Positions 9,275 through 18,451 of a stretch of DNA of 64,000 nt are shown piece by piece. This DNA comes from Martinezella lusitana (GTDB taxonomy: Bacteria; Pseudomonadota; Alphaproteobacteria; Rhizobiales; Rhizobiaceae), in assembly GCF_014207095.1 (NCBI RefSeq), contig NZ_JACHBG010000016.1, forward strand, positions 61,663 through 125,662, given 5' to 3'. Position numbers and translations under genes: made by a program. Numbering within the stretch: position 1 is the first letter of the stretch; each line of letters starts with the position of its first letter. The notes beneath the pieces were generated by a model. The model saw only the letters and a list, made by a program, of their open reading frames with translations. It did not search any database and had not been told where the DNA came from.

Positions 9275-9455
9275 TTAGTCACGCCATAGCCTTCTGGCGG
9301 ATCTCATTTGCTGCCTTTCCGTCTTGTCGAGATGGAAACCCATTGGTCGAAGAACGCCCTCCGTCTTGCTGAACTGGATATCCCGATATTCGACCACCTC
9401 GATAGGGTTTCCCCAGGGATCGAGAAAATCACGGAAGGACCCGCCGAGCAGCGTA
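9275..9455 (-). pseudogene. VOC/glyoxalase-family C-terminal remnant
   Basis: The minus strand reads LGGSFRDFLDPWGNPIEVVE, then YRDIQFSKTEGVLRPMGFHL and LDKTE before a stop at 9275. DPWGNPIEVVEY..IQFSKT is the characteristic C-terminus of glyoxalase/bleomycin-resistance (VOC) proteins. No matching N-terminal half lies upstream, so this is a truncated relic. Confidence 0.65.
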
Positions 9456-9506
9456 GCGATTGCGATCGCGAGTCGTCTGACTGTGCTCCTGTCGTCTCTT
9501 CATTTG

Positions 9507-9642
9507 TGTCGCGCTTTCACCCAGTTTTGCGTTTCGCCGTTACCCTCTAACGATATCGATATAGCAAATTCGTCAATGGGTTCACGACGATTGAATGGAT
9601 CAGCGCAAAATGAAAATACGGGCCAGAACGTTGTGAAACTCG
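9507..9642. repeat. Dispersed repeat copy 1 (with 48-bp insertion)
   Basis: Bases 9507-9562 and 9611-9642 match 18823-18910 closely (few substitutions) in the same orientation. The segment 9563-9610, 48 bp, is present only here. The repeat is not part of any intact gene and its identity is unknown; it may be a mobile-element edge or the tail of a duplicated gene. Confidence 0.65.
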
Positions 9643-9685
9643 ATCATCGCTCGTTCGTGACGGCGGAAAGATCCCCACCAATAGG

Positions 9686-10255
9686 CTACTTGGGGCACCT
9701 TCCGTAAAGTAGTGGAAAGCCGTTACTCGTACCGATTTCCAATAAGACGTTTGGGCTATACAGTACCAAAAGGCTTTCCTGATTTGCGTATTGCAGCAGC
9801 CCGGAAGCTGCAGATTCTCTAGTTGCGGGACTGGAATTGCCTAGAGCAGCCAATTGCTGATCAATCCGCGCTTTGTAGTCTTTTCTTACATTGTAGAGGA
9901 GCCCAGTCTTATTGATGTATATATCGGTTCCATCCCCTTTGTCCCATTGTCGAGAGAAAGAGTACTCATCTATTATTGTGAATGTAACCGAGTTTTCTTT
10001 GCAGCCCTTCTCAATTTTATCCTGACTTACATCAATTCGGTCAAGCATCACCCACTTGCCGCCAATGTTCTGCATCAGCTGCTTGGATTTTATTGCGTTG
10101 ATGCCGCCCCAGGAGAGATTTCCAAATTCCGTGCCGTAGATGTTGAGTTTGGCGGCTTTGAATTCATCGGGCAGTTGGTCGGCTGACACCAAAGTCCACG
10201 ACAAAGCGAAGATCGTAATGCTGGAAAGGAAGCGCGAAAACAGGTGGTGTTTCAT
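9686..10255 (-). CDS. Putative secreted protein, unknown function
   Basis: A 189-residue protein with a likely Sec signal peptide (MKHHLFSRFLSSITIFALSW, cleavage probably after the VSA near residue 25). The mature part has one conserved-looking Cys (KGCKEN) and another at the end (GRCPK), which could form a disulphide, and repeated short beta-prone segments such as NSVTFTIIDEYSFSRQW. I recognise no family. It stands alone between debris and a small membrane gene, reading opposite to the latter. The ribosome binding site is weak, so the start is provisional. Confidence 0.6.
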   Translation of the reverse strand: MKHHLFSRFLSSITIFALSWTLVSADQLPDEFKAAKLNIYGTEFGNLSWGGINAIKSKQLMQNIGGKWVMLDRIDVSQDKIEKGCKENSVTFTIIDEYSFSRQWDKGDGTDIYINKTGLLYNVRKDYKARIDQQLAALGNSSPATRESAASGLLQYANQESLLVLYSPNVLLEIGTSNGFPLLYGRCPK

Positions 10256-10458
10256 CTTATCGCCAATCGCGAGTTCGGGGCTTTGTTGCTAACATTTAAA
10301 TTCTTGACGAGTCCTAAAACCTTAAGATGCAATGCGGCGAATGGCCATCTTTTGACCAGCGGCGGATGATTATTGCGAAACTTCGCTGACATCCATTTCG
10401 TGGCAAGAGCGGTTGAGCGGCGCACTGTTCTTTACATATCGTACGAAAGGTCGTGAGA

Positions 10459-10698
10459 ATGTCGCGGGTGGATAAATTGATCGGCATGTTTTTTGCGGCG
10501 ACACTTTGCCTGGTCTTCGCTACGCTGGCTTGCTACACCGCGTTTTCAATCCTTGTCAGGCTGCCCATTTCGAATCCGTTCGTGTGGTGGAGCCTTGATA
10601 GCAACGAGGGGTTCGCCACGGTCTTTGGTTCCCTATTCCTGTTCACGTTTTGCGTCCTGATGAGCCTGTACCGAATTGCCTTGCGACGTGCAGGATAG
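10459..10698 (+). CDS. Small two-TM membrane protein
   Basis: A 79-residue protein with two predicted membrane helices: MFFAATLCLVFATLACYTAF, preceded by the short MSRVDKLIG head, and a second in VFGSLFLFTFCVLMSLY. A short basic tail (RIALRRAG) follows. The ATG at 10459 is preferred to the GTG at 10453 because GAAAGG lies 8 bases upstream. No family is recognised. It may be a small inner-membrane accessory protein, but nothing in its neighbourhood suggests a partner. Confidence 0.55.
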   Translation: MSRVDKLIGMFFAATLCLVFATLACYTAFSILVRLPISNPFVWWSLDSNEGFATVFGSLFLFTFCVLMSLYRIALRRAG

Positions 10699-11284
10699 GC
10701 TCATCCGGCCCCTTGGCTTTCCGGCGTCGACTTATTGGAGGTTTTTTAAGCGCCAACACGGGAGTACCTCTGCGCGAGCGAGATAAGCCATTCTCGAAAT
10801 AATCGTCTGCTTGAGAAAGAAACCAGCCACATAAGGTGGAAGGGACGCGTCCGACAGCATATTTCGAGGCAACTGCCGGACGCCGAGATGCCCGGTTCGG
10901 GGTGGCGTCGAGCCGGTAGAATTAACCTATCATCTACTACAGGTTTAGTTTAGCTACCTGAACGGGCGGGCGTTCTGCCGCCTGCCGCGACCTCATCGTG
11001 AAGCATTTACATTGAGGGGCTTGGTGCACCAGAGGCAGCAGCACGATGCCGGGCCATGCTGGCACTCGGCATCAATCGCATCAAAGCTTGAACAACCGTG
11101 CTGAGAATTCGCATTTGCCATTGCGAAATCGAGAGCGAGTCATGCTGGGATTTCGGCCACCGGACGGATTGCGATCAGCCCTCTGCCAGTTCGGATAGCC
11201 CTTAAAGCCTCGATAGAAGAATGTCCGCAAGGAATGCAACCTCCCTGTAACTTCGCTGTAGCCCTCCTGATGGATAGTCAGGAA
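10699..11284. other. Intergenic, no gene seen
   Basis: About 590 bp with no frame that shows a motif, ribosome binding site or similarity I recognise. It lies downstream of both flanking coding sequences on its right side. Confidence 0.4.
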
Positions 11285-12227
11285 CTAGACGACGGGCGTC
11301 AGCACCGTGCGTCCACTGAAATGCGCCGCCAGGTTGCCAAGAACGAGTTGAACAGTCGCTTGCACAGCTTCGGGCGAACGGCCGGCAATATTGGGGGGTG
11401 AGGATAAGGTTCTTCAACCTCGCCGCCCTGCTTGGAATATTGGGCTCTCCCTCGATGACATCCAGCGCTGCTCCACGGATGCGGTTATTTTCCAATGCGT
11501 CGATCAGCGCGGCAGTATCCACCACACTGCCCCGGGCGATGTTGATGAGAAAACCATCTACACCAAGTGCATCGAGTACGGTCGTATCCACAAGGTGCGT
11601 GGTTGTTGCGCCACCTGGTGTGGCGATAACCATGAAGTCGGACCACTGCGCAAGCGCGGTTGCAGAGGGCAGATAGACCCATGGCGATCCGTCGCGAGGC
11701 TTGCGATTGTGATAGGCGACGGTCATGCCGAAGCCTCCGGCGCCGCGCCGGGCGATCTGCTCACCAATATTCCCCAAACCCAGGATGCCCAGCTTCTTGC
11801 CCGAGATCATCGGGCGTGGATACCTGGAACGTGCCCATTCGCCTGATCTGGCTGCGGAGTCGGCTTGGACGATCCCACGTGCAATTGCCATGAGCAGCGC
11901 CATTGCATGATCTGCAACGGAAGCATCATTAGTACCCGGACCATTGGTAACGACAATACCCCTTGCCCCGGCCGCGGCGAGATCCACCTTCTCGTAGCCT
12001 GCGCCAAGGGCGCAGATGATTTCCAGCTTCGGAAGCGCGGCGATCTCCTTCGCGTCGAGACCCGTGGAGCCGTTAGTCAGTACGGCGCGGATGCTCTCGC
12101 CGACGGTCTCTATGATCTTCACGCGCTCAGAGGCATCAGATGCGAGGTGCAGCTCAAAGCCCGCCGCCGCGATCTGGGATAGGTTTTCTGATTCAAGCTC
12201 AATGACAACAAGAAGAAGGATAGGCAT
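11285..12227 (-). pseudogene. D-2-hydroxyacid dehydrogenase, frameshifted
   Basis: An NAD(P)-dependent D-isomer 2-hydroxyacid dehydrogenase, which reduces 2-keto acids such as glyoxylate or hydroxypyruvate. Seen are the Rossmann motif LGILGLGNIGEQIARRG, the catalytic-Arg region INIARGSVVDTAALIDAL, and ALDVIEGEPNIP with the catalytic Glu. The family's LTPHIAG segment, which holds the catalytic His, reads LTPQYCR in the open frame. A one-base insertion at about 11391 (CAATATT where CATATT would restore His-Ile) shifts the frame. With that base removed, the expected tail AGRSPEAVQATVQLVLGNLA and a stop at 11285 appear. Without correction the frame runs to 11202. The ATG at 12227 is preferred over the GTG at 12254. 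Confidence 0.82.
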
Positions 12228-12254
12228 GACTTGACCTGAATGCTCACCGTTCAC

Positions 12255-12717
12255 TTTTTAGTTTGGCGATATTCGCTAAGCGCAACTTTCCCACTCATTT
12301 CGGAGGCTTCAAGTTCTTGCAATGGTGCGATCTTTGATTGGTTTTTGCACACGACTTTATGTTCGATGGCACGCTACGGATCTGTGCGGTGATTTCCAGA
12401 TGTCACTGTGTCGCACACGCCCCCACCGAGGCGAAGGAAACACCATCGTGGATGCCTTCGACTCTATGAATGCCCGGATCGTTGATTGCCCTTCCGGGGA
12501 GCGTGCTTCGATGAGTGCGTTTCGTGCATGAATAGAGTTACAATCACGCAGCTTTCGCAACAGAACCAGGCTGCTAGTTTCTACGGGCTCCACATGAATG
12601 ATGTGGTGGCCGGTCCTCCCTGATCGCGTAGCAGGCCCACAACAGCGGATAAGCAGCGGCTCACACAGTTAGTCAGCACAGACACCCAGTGAGGTATCGT
12701 CGCCCAATTCATCTCGG
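12255..12717. other. Intergenic, no gene seen
   Basis: About 460 bp. The open frames here (for example 12357-12593 on the minus strand) have no motif or ribosome binding site and are not called. Confidence 0.4.
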
Positions 12718-12878
12718 ATGGGTGCTGACCGAATTGTCATCAGCCATCCTGTTGTTGCAGCTCGGCACGAAGGTCGCGGGTGTCGGCTTGCCAACCTTCA
12801 TGCCGGAGTTCGGCGTGTCCTTCCCCGAGGTTCAATAGATCGTCGTCACCTTGGCGACCGCCACAGTTTGCGAATGAC
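12718..12878 (+). pseudogene. MFS transporter N-terminal remnant
   Basis: The plus strand reads WVLTELSSAILLLQLGTKVA, GVGLPTFMPEFGVSFPEVQ, a TAG stop at 12836-12838, then IVVTLATATVCE and a second stop. The pattern of a first helix followed by LP-x-F-x-x-F-x-x-S-x-x-x-x-Q and the start of a second helix is that of DHA2-type MFS exporters. It is interrupted by stops and lacks the rest of the protein. It sits just upstream of the aldolase gene. Confidence 0.5.
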
Positions 12879-12902
12879 AGTTATAACACATGGAGAAAAT
12901 CA

Positions 12903-13610
12903 ATGACCGACATACCCCACAACGACCTTCTGGAGACCACTACTGCTTGCCGCATATTGCATATGGAAGGCCATGCTGACATGACGCTCGGACACCTGTC
13001 GCTGCGCGATCCTACCGGGCGTGGAGTCTGGATCAAACGCTCCGGTATCGGCCTGGGCGAGGTGATGGGGCCTGAAGATTTCGTGCTCGTCGATTTCGAT
13101 GGACATAGGCTGGTGGGAGAGGGCCGTCTTCACAAGGAGTGGCCCATCCATACGGAGATCTTGCGTGCGCGACCTGATTTATGCGCGGTCGGACATAGCC
13201 ACCCGTTCCATGCAACAGTGTTCTCCGCGCTCGATGTCGAGTTGCAGGCGGTCACGAACGAGGCAGTCAGCCTTGGTCTTCCGGTCGGGCGTTTCGATGA
13301 GACGACCGGCTTGATCGACACGCCTGCGCTTGGCGCCAGCCTGGCACGTTCTCTCGGCTCGGGCTCGACCGTGCTCATGCGCAATCACGGGGTTCTGTTC
13401 GCGGGAAGCTCGATCGCGGAAGCGGCGCTGAAGGGAATCTTTCTCGAAGGAGCCTGCCGTGTGCAGATGGAACTGATTTCCACCCAACTGCCATATAAAG
13501 CGACGCCGCAATCCGAGCTGGCGAAAAAGAAAGATCAAGTTTTTGATGTCGGGCTCATTGAGGTTTACTGGGCTTTCTACAAGCGCAAGTTGGAGGCTGC
13601 CCGCGCGTAG
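12903..13610 (+). CDS. Class II aldolase/adducin family protein
   Basis: A 235-residue class II aldolase/adducin-fold enzyme. Zinc-binding histidines are seen in VGHSHPFHATVFSAL (about residues 96-110) and MRNHGVLFAG (about 160). Members are sugar-phosphate aldolases, epimerases, dehydratases or decarboxylases; the substrate here is unknown. The ATG at 12903 is chosen because GGAG precedes it at good spacing and the longer frame upstream lies in the MFS remnant. The frameshifted 2-hydroxyacid dehydrogenase and the MFS remnant nearby suggest that a catabolic cluster has decayed around it. A hairpin follows at 13643. Confidence 0.88.
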   Translation: MTDIPHNDLLETTTACRILHMEGHADMTLGHLSLRDPTGRGVWIKRSGIGLGEVMGPEDFVLVDFDGHRLVGEGRLHKEWPIHTEILRARPDLCAVGHSHPFHATVFSALDVELQAVTNEAVSLGLPVGRFDETTGLIDTPALGASLARSLGSGSTVLMRNHGVLFAGSSIAEAALKGIFLEGACRVQMELISTQLPYKATPQSELAKKKDQVFDVGLIEVYWAFYKRKLEAARA

Positions 13611-13642
13611 CAGATCGCCCGCAACGTAGTCTGTTGTGAAGC

Positions 13643-13660
13643 GGCGCGGGTCCCCGCGCC
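13643..13660 (+). terminator. Possible terminator hairpin
   Basis: GGCGCGG-GTCC-CCGCGCC forms a 7-bp GC-only stem with a 4-base loop, followed by only three T residues, 33 bases after the aldolase stop. The strong stem but short U tract make it a plausible though weak intrinsic terminator. Confidence 0.4.
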
Positions 13661-13663
13661 TTT

Positions 13664-13876
13664 CGCATCATCTGTGTCTGCAGCCGGCGCGCGAAGCTCT
13701 ACACCCCCGCCTGGGTCATCGTCGACGAGTTCAATACCGATGACGTAGCCACGTCCTGGGCGATCGAGGATCCGAAGCCTCTCGGGCAGTTTTCCCGCAA
13801 ATTCATGTCGCGCGTCGCGGCCGAGGCGGCCGCCGCAATTCGGGCCGGATCGGCGCGCGGCGTTGCGCGGCGCTAG
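13664..13876 (+). pseudogene. Unidentified coding remnant
   Basis: An open frame ending at TAG 13874-13876 reads AKLYTPAWVIVDEFNTDDVA, then TSWAIEDPKPLGQFSRKF, then an Ala-rich helix (SRVAAEAAAAIRAG). It has protein-like composition but no start codon or ribosome binding site, so it looks like the C-terminal end of a lost gene. I do not recognise the family. Confidence 0.3.
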
Positions 13877-14057
13877 GAGCCGCTGCTTTCGGCCAAGTTG
13901 GTGATCAGCGCCGGACTCCCTCGTAGGCGGACCCGGCGCTTTCTGCGGGAACAGCCGTCTGTTGACCCAGAGCGTATCTGAGACGTTGTAAGGCTTCGGA
14001 CGGTAGAAATTGGTCTAACACTCATTGTCTCACACGGATCGCTCATGTTCTCAAACA

Positions 14058-15026
14058 CTACCGTCGCAAGGCAAATCCCAGCTCTTGGCCATAGAGCCTG
14101 ATGTCTTGCGTCCCCTTGCGCTGATCGCCGCGGATGGTGTCGATCACGGCGCGAAGTAGCGGCGCCATCTGCCGCTGAGCCGGATAGCAGAGGTAGTAAC
14201 CGGGGAACGGGGCGGACCAGTTTTCGAGCAGTGCGACAAGTCGACCCTCAGCGAGGTGGGGGGCGATCAGCTGCTGACTGGCGAATGCAATACCGACTCC
14301 GTCGACTGCCGCCTGCACGGCAAGATCCTTCGTGTTTGAGATCAATGGGCCGTCGATTGCGACCTCGAACCATTTGCCGTTTTCCATGAACTCCCATTTA
14401 TATGGCGTCTTCTGCCCAGGCCAACGCCAGCGAATGCACTGATGCGCAACCAGGTCACGCGGATGTGCTGGTGTTCCGAGCCGGGCGAGATAGTCGGGCG
14501 AGGCGACCGCGGTCTGGCGCAGATCCGGGCCTAGTTTCACCGCAATGAAATCCTTGTCGATCACTTCGCCGAGGCGAATGGCGAGGTCATAGCCCTCGGC
14601 CACGATGTCCACGACGGCATCATCGAGGGTGACGTCAAGCACGACCTGAGGATATGCTTCGTTAAAGTCACGAAGGATCGGTGTCAGGTAGAGGTCTGCG
14701 GCAGCGCGGAAGCAGTGCACCCGTACCGTCCCGGCGGGGAGAGCGCGGTGCTCGCGCATCTCACCTAGCGCATCCGCCAGCTCCTCGACGGCCGGCTGTA
14801 CTCGTTCGAACAATCTGGCTCCCGCCTCGGTTAGGGTGACGCTGCGGGTGGTACGGTTGAATAAGCTGACCCCGACTTGTTCCTCAAACCCTCTAACCAT
14901 CTGGCTGAGTGCCGAGGAGGACACACCGAGGTTCTCAGCGGCGCGGCTGAAGCTCAACGAACCGGCGACAGCCACGAAAGCGCGGAGCTGGTTGAACTCT
15001 CCTGCAGACGGAAGGGAAGGTTTCAT
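14058..15026 (-). CDS. LysR-family regulator
   Basis: A 322-residue LysR regulator. The HTH is FNQLRAFVAVAGSLSFSRAA followed by LGVSSSALSQMVRGFEEQ; then LFNRTTRSVTLTEAGARLFE, the standard linker start. The effector domain has the CrgA-type features VAEGYDLAIRLGEV, VASPDYLARLGTP and HQCIRWRWP. It is divergent from the NTF2-like gene at 15137, which is its probable target together with itself. The C-terminal extension (about 20 residues past the usual end) has no special motif. Confidence 0.9.
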   Translation of the reverse strand: MKPSLPSAGEFNQLRAFVAVAGSLSFSRAAENLGVSSSALSQMVRGFEEQVGVSLFNRTTRSVTLTEAGARLFERVQPAVEELADALGEMREHRALPAGTVRVHCFRAAADLYLTPILRDFNEAYPQVVLDVTLDDAVVDIVAEGYDLAIRLGEVIDKDFIAVKLGPDLRQTAVASPDYLARLGTPAHPRDLVAHQCIRWRWPGQKTPYKWEFMENGKWFEVAIDGPLISNTKDLAVQAAVDGVGIAFASQQLIAPHLAEGRLVALLENWSAPFPGYYLCYPAQRQMAPLLRAVIDTIRGDQRKGTQDIRLYGQELGFALRR

Positions 15027-15063
15027 GATTACCTCGATTGCTAAGCTCTGCTTAAAAGGCTGA

Positions 15064-15081
15064 TTAGTACGTGCAGACTAA
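15064..15081. promoter_or_regulatory. Candidate LysR operator
   Basis: TTAGT-N8-ACTAA lies in the 110-bp gap between the LysR gene (14058-15026) and the NTF2-like gene (15137). It has the T-N11-A core common to LysR sites and could control both divergent genes. Confidence 0.4.
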
Positions 15082-15136
15082 CCATTGCCTCTCCCGCTCT
15101 ATACTCTTTCGGGCACTTGAACTGAAGGGAAGCACC

Positions 15137-15532
15137 ATGATCTTGCAAGAGACGCAGTCAATGGAAAACATAGATGAACTGGTCGCCTTGGCGAAAGTCT
15201 ACTTCGATGCGGCCTACGCGATGGACGCTGACACATTCGCGACGATTTTTGATCCCGCAGCCTTGGTCACCAGACGTGGCGAGGGCTCCAGCATCGTGGT
15301 GACCCCAGTTGCTGCTTGGCTTGATGCGGTGCGAAACCTGTCCTCGCCGCGGGAGGGAGGGTTTGCACGCGCCGACCAGATCCTCTCCCTCTCTATGACT
15401 GGCGACATGGCGTTGCTTAGGCTGCGCCTACATATTCCACCTCGTGAGGTGACGGATTTGTTGTCCTGCTTTTACCTCAATGGACGCTGGCAAATCGTCC
15501 AGAAGGTGTTTGCAGCCAAGATCCTGACCTGA
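15137..15532 (+). CDS. NTF2-like (lumazine-binding type) protein
   Basis: A 131-residue protein of the SnoaL/NTF2-like fold. The N-terminal helices (ENIDELVALAKVYFDAAYAM) are followed by FATIFDPAALVTR and a C-terminal beta sheet ending DLLSCFYLNGRWQIVQKVF, the pattern of 'putative lumazine-binding' proteins. These are small cone-shaped enzymes or binding proteins of mostly unknown substrate. The ATG at 15137 has GAAGGGAAG upstream. It is divergent from the LysR gene on the left, so it is probably LysR-controlled. Confidence 0.78.
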   Translation: MILQETQSMENIDELVALAKVYFDAAYAMDADTFATIFDPAALVTRRGEGSSIVVTPVAAWLDAVRNLSSPREGGFARADQILSLSMTGDMALLRLRLHIPPREVTDLLSCFYLNGRWQIVQKVFAAKILT

Positions 15533-16071
15533 AAGCGATGCCGGTCATTAGGCAGTGTTGCGCGATCCCGCGCGGTGGAGATATTGCGCGGGAACCAAGA
15601 TTTGCTTGAGGCGGGAGATTGGCAAGGCCGGCAAGGACACGTCCTCCAAAGACGGTCCGCCGACCCTTGCCCATGATAATCTCTCTGAGCCTCTGTCGCA
15701 GGGCTGCTAGATTGCGGGCGCTGTTCAAATGGCCGGATTCCTCCCTCCGGCGCCCGAGCCCGAGCATAGGGCGGTCAATCGGCGCCTGGGGAGCCTCCCC
15801 GCGACCTCCCCACCACTTAGCATCATCATGTCCCACTATCACAGGGGGCAGGATGATTGGACAATAGTGTCAGGTCACCTTTTTCTCGCATGCTCGCAAT
15901 AGGCACTTCGGATTCGATCGCAGGGATCGCCGTCAATTTGCTAATGGGGCGCAACTACTGAAGCAGCTGCCTATAGGATGATCTCAATCCGGAGGTCGCT
16001 GTCGTCTCGATCGTAAGATTAGTCGAGCCTCCCTCCGAAGCGGCGCGTTGCGGAGGAAATTGACTTTGGAT
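15533..16071. other. Gene-poor stretch
   Basis: About 540 bp. A minus-strand frame at 15477-15842 contains NLAALRQRLREII and related basic stretches faintly like an ImuA N-terminus, but it continues without the expected motifs, so it is not called. Nothing else is recognised. Confidence 0.35.
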
Positions 16072-16653
16072 TTAGTGATGCCGCGGTGGCCTTGCAAAAA
16101 CACGGGTGATTTCTGCGACACGGACACCGTAAAGCCGAGCCGTCTCAAGGTCGCCTTTAGACATTTCGCCGGGCGCCGCATCTGCGTCTGCCTGTGCCAT
16201 CGGCGCGATATAGGAGCCCATCCTGTTCGGATCGTCACGCCTGGATGCCTTAACGTTCGCTGGTTTGATCGCGAGGCTGACCCAAAGGCCGCCGTGCTGG
16301 CCAGCCAGCAGGACAAAATATTGCAGCGTATTAAGCTTGTCGCCATTGATACTGGCGCTGTTGGTGAAGCCGCCGAAGACCTTGTTCTTCCACCGATCCT
16401 CGAACCAGGGTTTTGAAGAGGCGTCGGCAAATTTTTTGAACTGCCAGCTCGGGCCACCCATGTAGGTTGGCGAGCCGAAGATGATGGCGTCCACAGCATT
16501 GAGCGTTTCCCATCCATCCTCCGGGATATTGCCTTCTGCATCGATCGTGATCAGCGAGGCTGCAGCGCCTTCGGCGACAGCTTCCGCCAGGCGTTTCGTG
16601 TGTCCATAGCCTGAGTGATAAACGACGGCGGTGGTGATATGAGGTTGGGTCAT
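16072..16653 (-). CDS. Flavodoxin-family NAD(P)H:quinone oxidoreductase (WrbA-like)
   Basis: A 193-residue flavodoxin-fold protein. The FMN phosphate loop region reads AVVYHSGYGHTKRLAEAVAE, and AIIFGSPTYMGGPSWQFKKF is the diagnostic WrbA/flavodoxin loop near residue 75. Such enzymes reduce quinones by two electrons and protect against redox cycling. The ATG at 16653 is chosen because CGGAGA lies 6 bases upstream. It is followed on the same strand by nothing and preceded by a DoxX gene at 16778; a LysR gene reads away at 17319, suggesting a small electrophile or quinone-stress unit (inference). Confidence 0.88.
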   Translation of the reverse strand: MTQPHITTAVVYHSGYGHTKRLAEAVAEGAAASLITIDAEGNIPEDGWETLNAVDAIIFGSPTYMGGPSWQFKKFADASSKPWFEDRWKNKVFGGFTNSASINGDKLNTLQYFVLLAGQHGGLWVSLAIKPANVKASRRDDPNRMGSYIAPMAQADADAAPGEMSKGDLETARLYGVRVAEITRVFARPPRHH

Positions 16654-16777
16654 GTTTTCTCCGTAAGACTTCGATGTTCGCTTGCGTTGACGATGCAATT
16701 GTCGGAATGCTCACGCGAATGGAATATTGGACGGTCGTGAGATGATGGGTGGCACTTCGTGGAGCGCATTGATCGCT

Positions 16778-17197
16778 TCAAGATGAATAATTCTCGGATG
16801 ATTTGCGGCTCAGGGGCAGAAGGGCGCGAATCCTCGGATCACGCAGATAAAGCCCGCCCCAGGTCAGGACGCCCAGCAGCAGGGATATGATTTCCGGTGG
16901 TGACCCTAGTTCGCCTAAGCGCACATGGGCACAAATGGCTCCTCCCAAAAAACCTGTCAGAAGGATCGCTCCAAGGACTGTTGTCGCCGGGATGGCGTAG
17001 AGGAGCGTGCAGACGATCATGATCCCGCCGAGCACAGGGCTCAGGTTCATCGCAAAGCCGGTTTCTCGCATCATGCTCGCGATCTCGGCTGACGCGAACA
17101 GTTGCATTGCTCCATCCAGGAGCAACGCTGCAACAACCACCGCGCTCGCCAACCGTCCTATCCAGACAGCGCGATGGGGCTTCAAAGTGTCGGGCAT
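16778..17197 (-). CDS. DoxX-family membrane protein
   Basis: A 139-residue inner-membrane protein with four predicted helices (AVVVAALLLDGAMQLF, LSPVLGGIMIVCTLLYAI, TTVLGAILLTGFLGGAI, IISLLLGVLTWGGLYL). The order and the short charged loop AHVRLGELGSP match DoxX-like proteins, small membrane partners often linked to redox or thiol stress. It is upstream of and co-oriented with the WrbA-like gene (125-bp gap) and divergent from the LysR gene at 17319, so the three probably form one regulated unit. Confidence 0.82.
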   Translation of the reverse strand: MPDTLKPHRAVWIGRLASAVVVAALLLDGAMQLFASAEIASMMRETGFAMNLSPVLGGIMIVCTLLYAIPATTVLGAILLTGFLGGAICAHVRLGELGSPPEIISLLLGVLTWGGLYLRDPRIRALLPLSRKSSENYSS

Positions 17198-17318
17198 TCG
17201 CCATTCTCCGGTGATGAGTGAGTTCTATTTCAAGGCGTACTGTGTCCTCGAAGTATGATAAAGAGCGTCGACTGGAACACATTGTTCCCGTTCTGAATCA
17301 CAATGAGGCGCCGCCGAA

Positions 17319-18230
17319 ATGCAGAATCTTGAACCCATCCTGATTTTTGTAAGGGTCGCCGAAATGGGAAGCTTCACCCGGGCAGCCGACAGTCTGGGCA
17401 TTCAAAAGGGTCGAGCCTCAACAGCAGTTCGAACGCTGGAAAGCGATGTCGGTGTGAGGCTGCTGCATCGAACGACGCGCAGCGTGCAGTTGACGGAAGA
17501 CGGGCGGGCGTTTCATGCACGCGCTCGTGATCTCCTGGCTGATGTCGATGACCTACACTCGATGTTTGCGGGAGATCGGGTCGCGCTGCGCGGGCGTCTC
17601 CGCGTCGATTTGCCGACTGAGCTGGCCCGCACGACAATCGTGCCGGCCCTGCCGGGTTTCATGACTACCTATCCCGAATTGGAACTGGAGGTTTCGAGCA
17701 CGGATCGGCAAGTTGATCTGGTCCAGGAGGGATTTGATTGTGTTCTGCGCCTTGGACCGATCGGAGACGAGGCATTGATTGCCCGACCGCTGGGCCGCTT
17801 GCGCATGGTGAATGCCGCCAGTCCCGCATACCTCAAGCGCTTTGGCATCCCGCATTCGCTGGAAGACTTGCAGCGTCAGGGACATCGGACAATCCACTAT
17901 ATTCGGACACTCGGCTCAAAGCCCCACGGCTGGGAATATCCAGACCATGACAATGGCCAGTATGCGACGCTTCCGTTGCCAGGCGCGTTGCGCGTCAATA
18001 GCGTGCAGACCTACGAGGCGGCTGGCCTCGCGGGCATGGGTTTAATTCAGGTAGCGCTTTCAGGAGTACGCCGGCACTTGGAGAGCGGCGCGTTGGTCGA
18101 GATCCTGCCGGATTTCTGCCCTGAGCCGCTCAACGTCTCCCTCGTGGTGGCCCACCGACATAACCTATCGCGTCGCGTCCGTGTCTTTATGAGTTGGATC
18201 GATGAGGTGCTAACGCCTTACTTCGAATGA
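17319..18230 (+). CDS. LysR-family regulator
   Basis: A 303-residue LysR regulator of the CrgA/DmlR type. HTH: LIFVRVAEMGSFTRAADSLG then KGRASTAVRTLESDVGVRLL, with HRTTRSVQLTEDGRAF after it. The effector domain includes DLVQEGFDCVLRLGPIGDE and NAASPAYLKRFGIP. It is divergent from the DoxX and WrbA-like genes (121-bp gap) and is their likely regulator, since this arrangement is typical of quinone-responsive LysR regulators. The frame is intact with ATG at 17319. Confidence 0.9.
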   Translation: MQNLEPILIFVRVAEMGSFTRAADSLGIQKGRASTAVRTLESDVGVRLLHRTTRSVQLTEDGRAFHARARDLLADVDDLHSMFAGDRVALRGRLRVDLPTELARTTIVPALPGFMTTYPELELEVSSTDRQVDLVQEGFDCVLRLGPIGDEALIARPLGRLRMVNAASPAYLKRFGIPHSLEDLQRQGHRTIHYIRTLGSKPHGWEYPDHDNGQYATLPLPGALRVNSVQTYEAAGLAGMGLIQVALSGVRRHLESGALVEILPDFCPEPLNVSLVVAHRHNLSRRVRVFMSWIDEVLTPYFE

Positions 18231-18451
18231 TATCTCTTGGTCGGATGCCCCTTATCTAGCTCCGAACCGTCCATTGCCGCAAATCAGTGGCTTCCCAAGC
18301 GATCCGACCATCACCAGATGCCGGCCCAGGTCCGCCATTTGGCGAGGTGCAGGCAATGTCAATCGCTTCGCCGAGGGGCCGATCGAGACTGTAGGGATCA
18401 TCTCATGCGTTTGAAATGGCCCGCGTTTCGGTCCCATCGCGGGGCACGGTC

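Larger units (their letters stand above)
8992..9685. other. Gene-poor stretch with debris
   Basis: No intact gene is visible. The stretch holds the C-terminal remnant of a VOC protein on the minus strand (9275-9455) and one copy of a dispersed repeat (9507-9642). The rest shows only short frames without motifs. Confidence 0.5.

Noticed and set aside
13873..14058. 61-codon minus-strand frame beside the LysR gene
   Set aside because: Low-complexity basic sequence, no ribosome binding site, no recognisable domain.
15477..15842. Minus-strand frame faintly like an ImuA N-terminus
   Set aside because: Only a short helix resembles ImuA; the downstream RecA-like motifs are absent and the composition is unconvincing.
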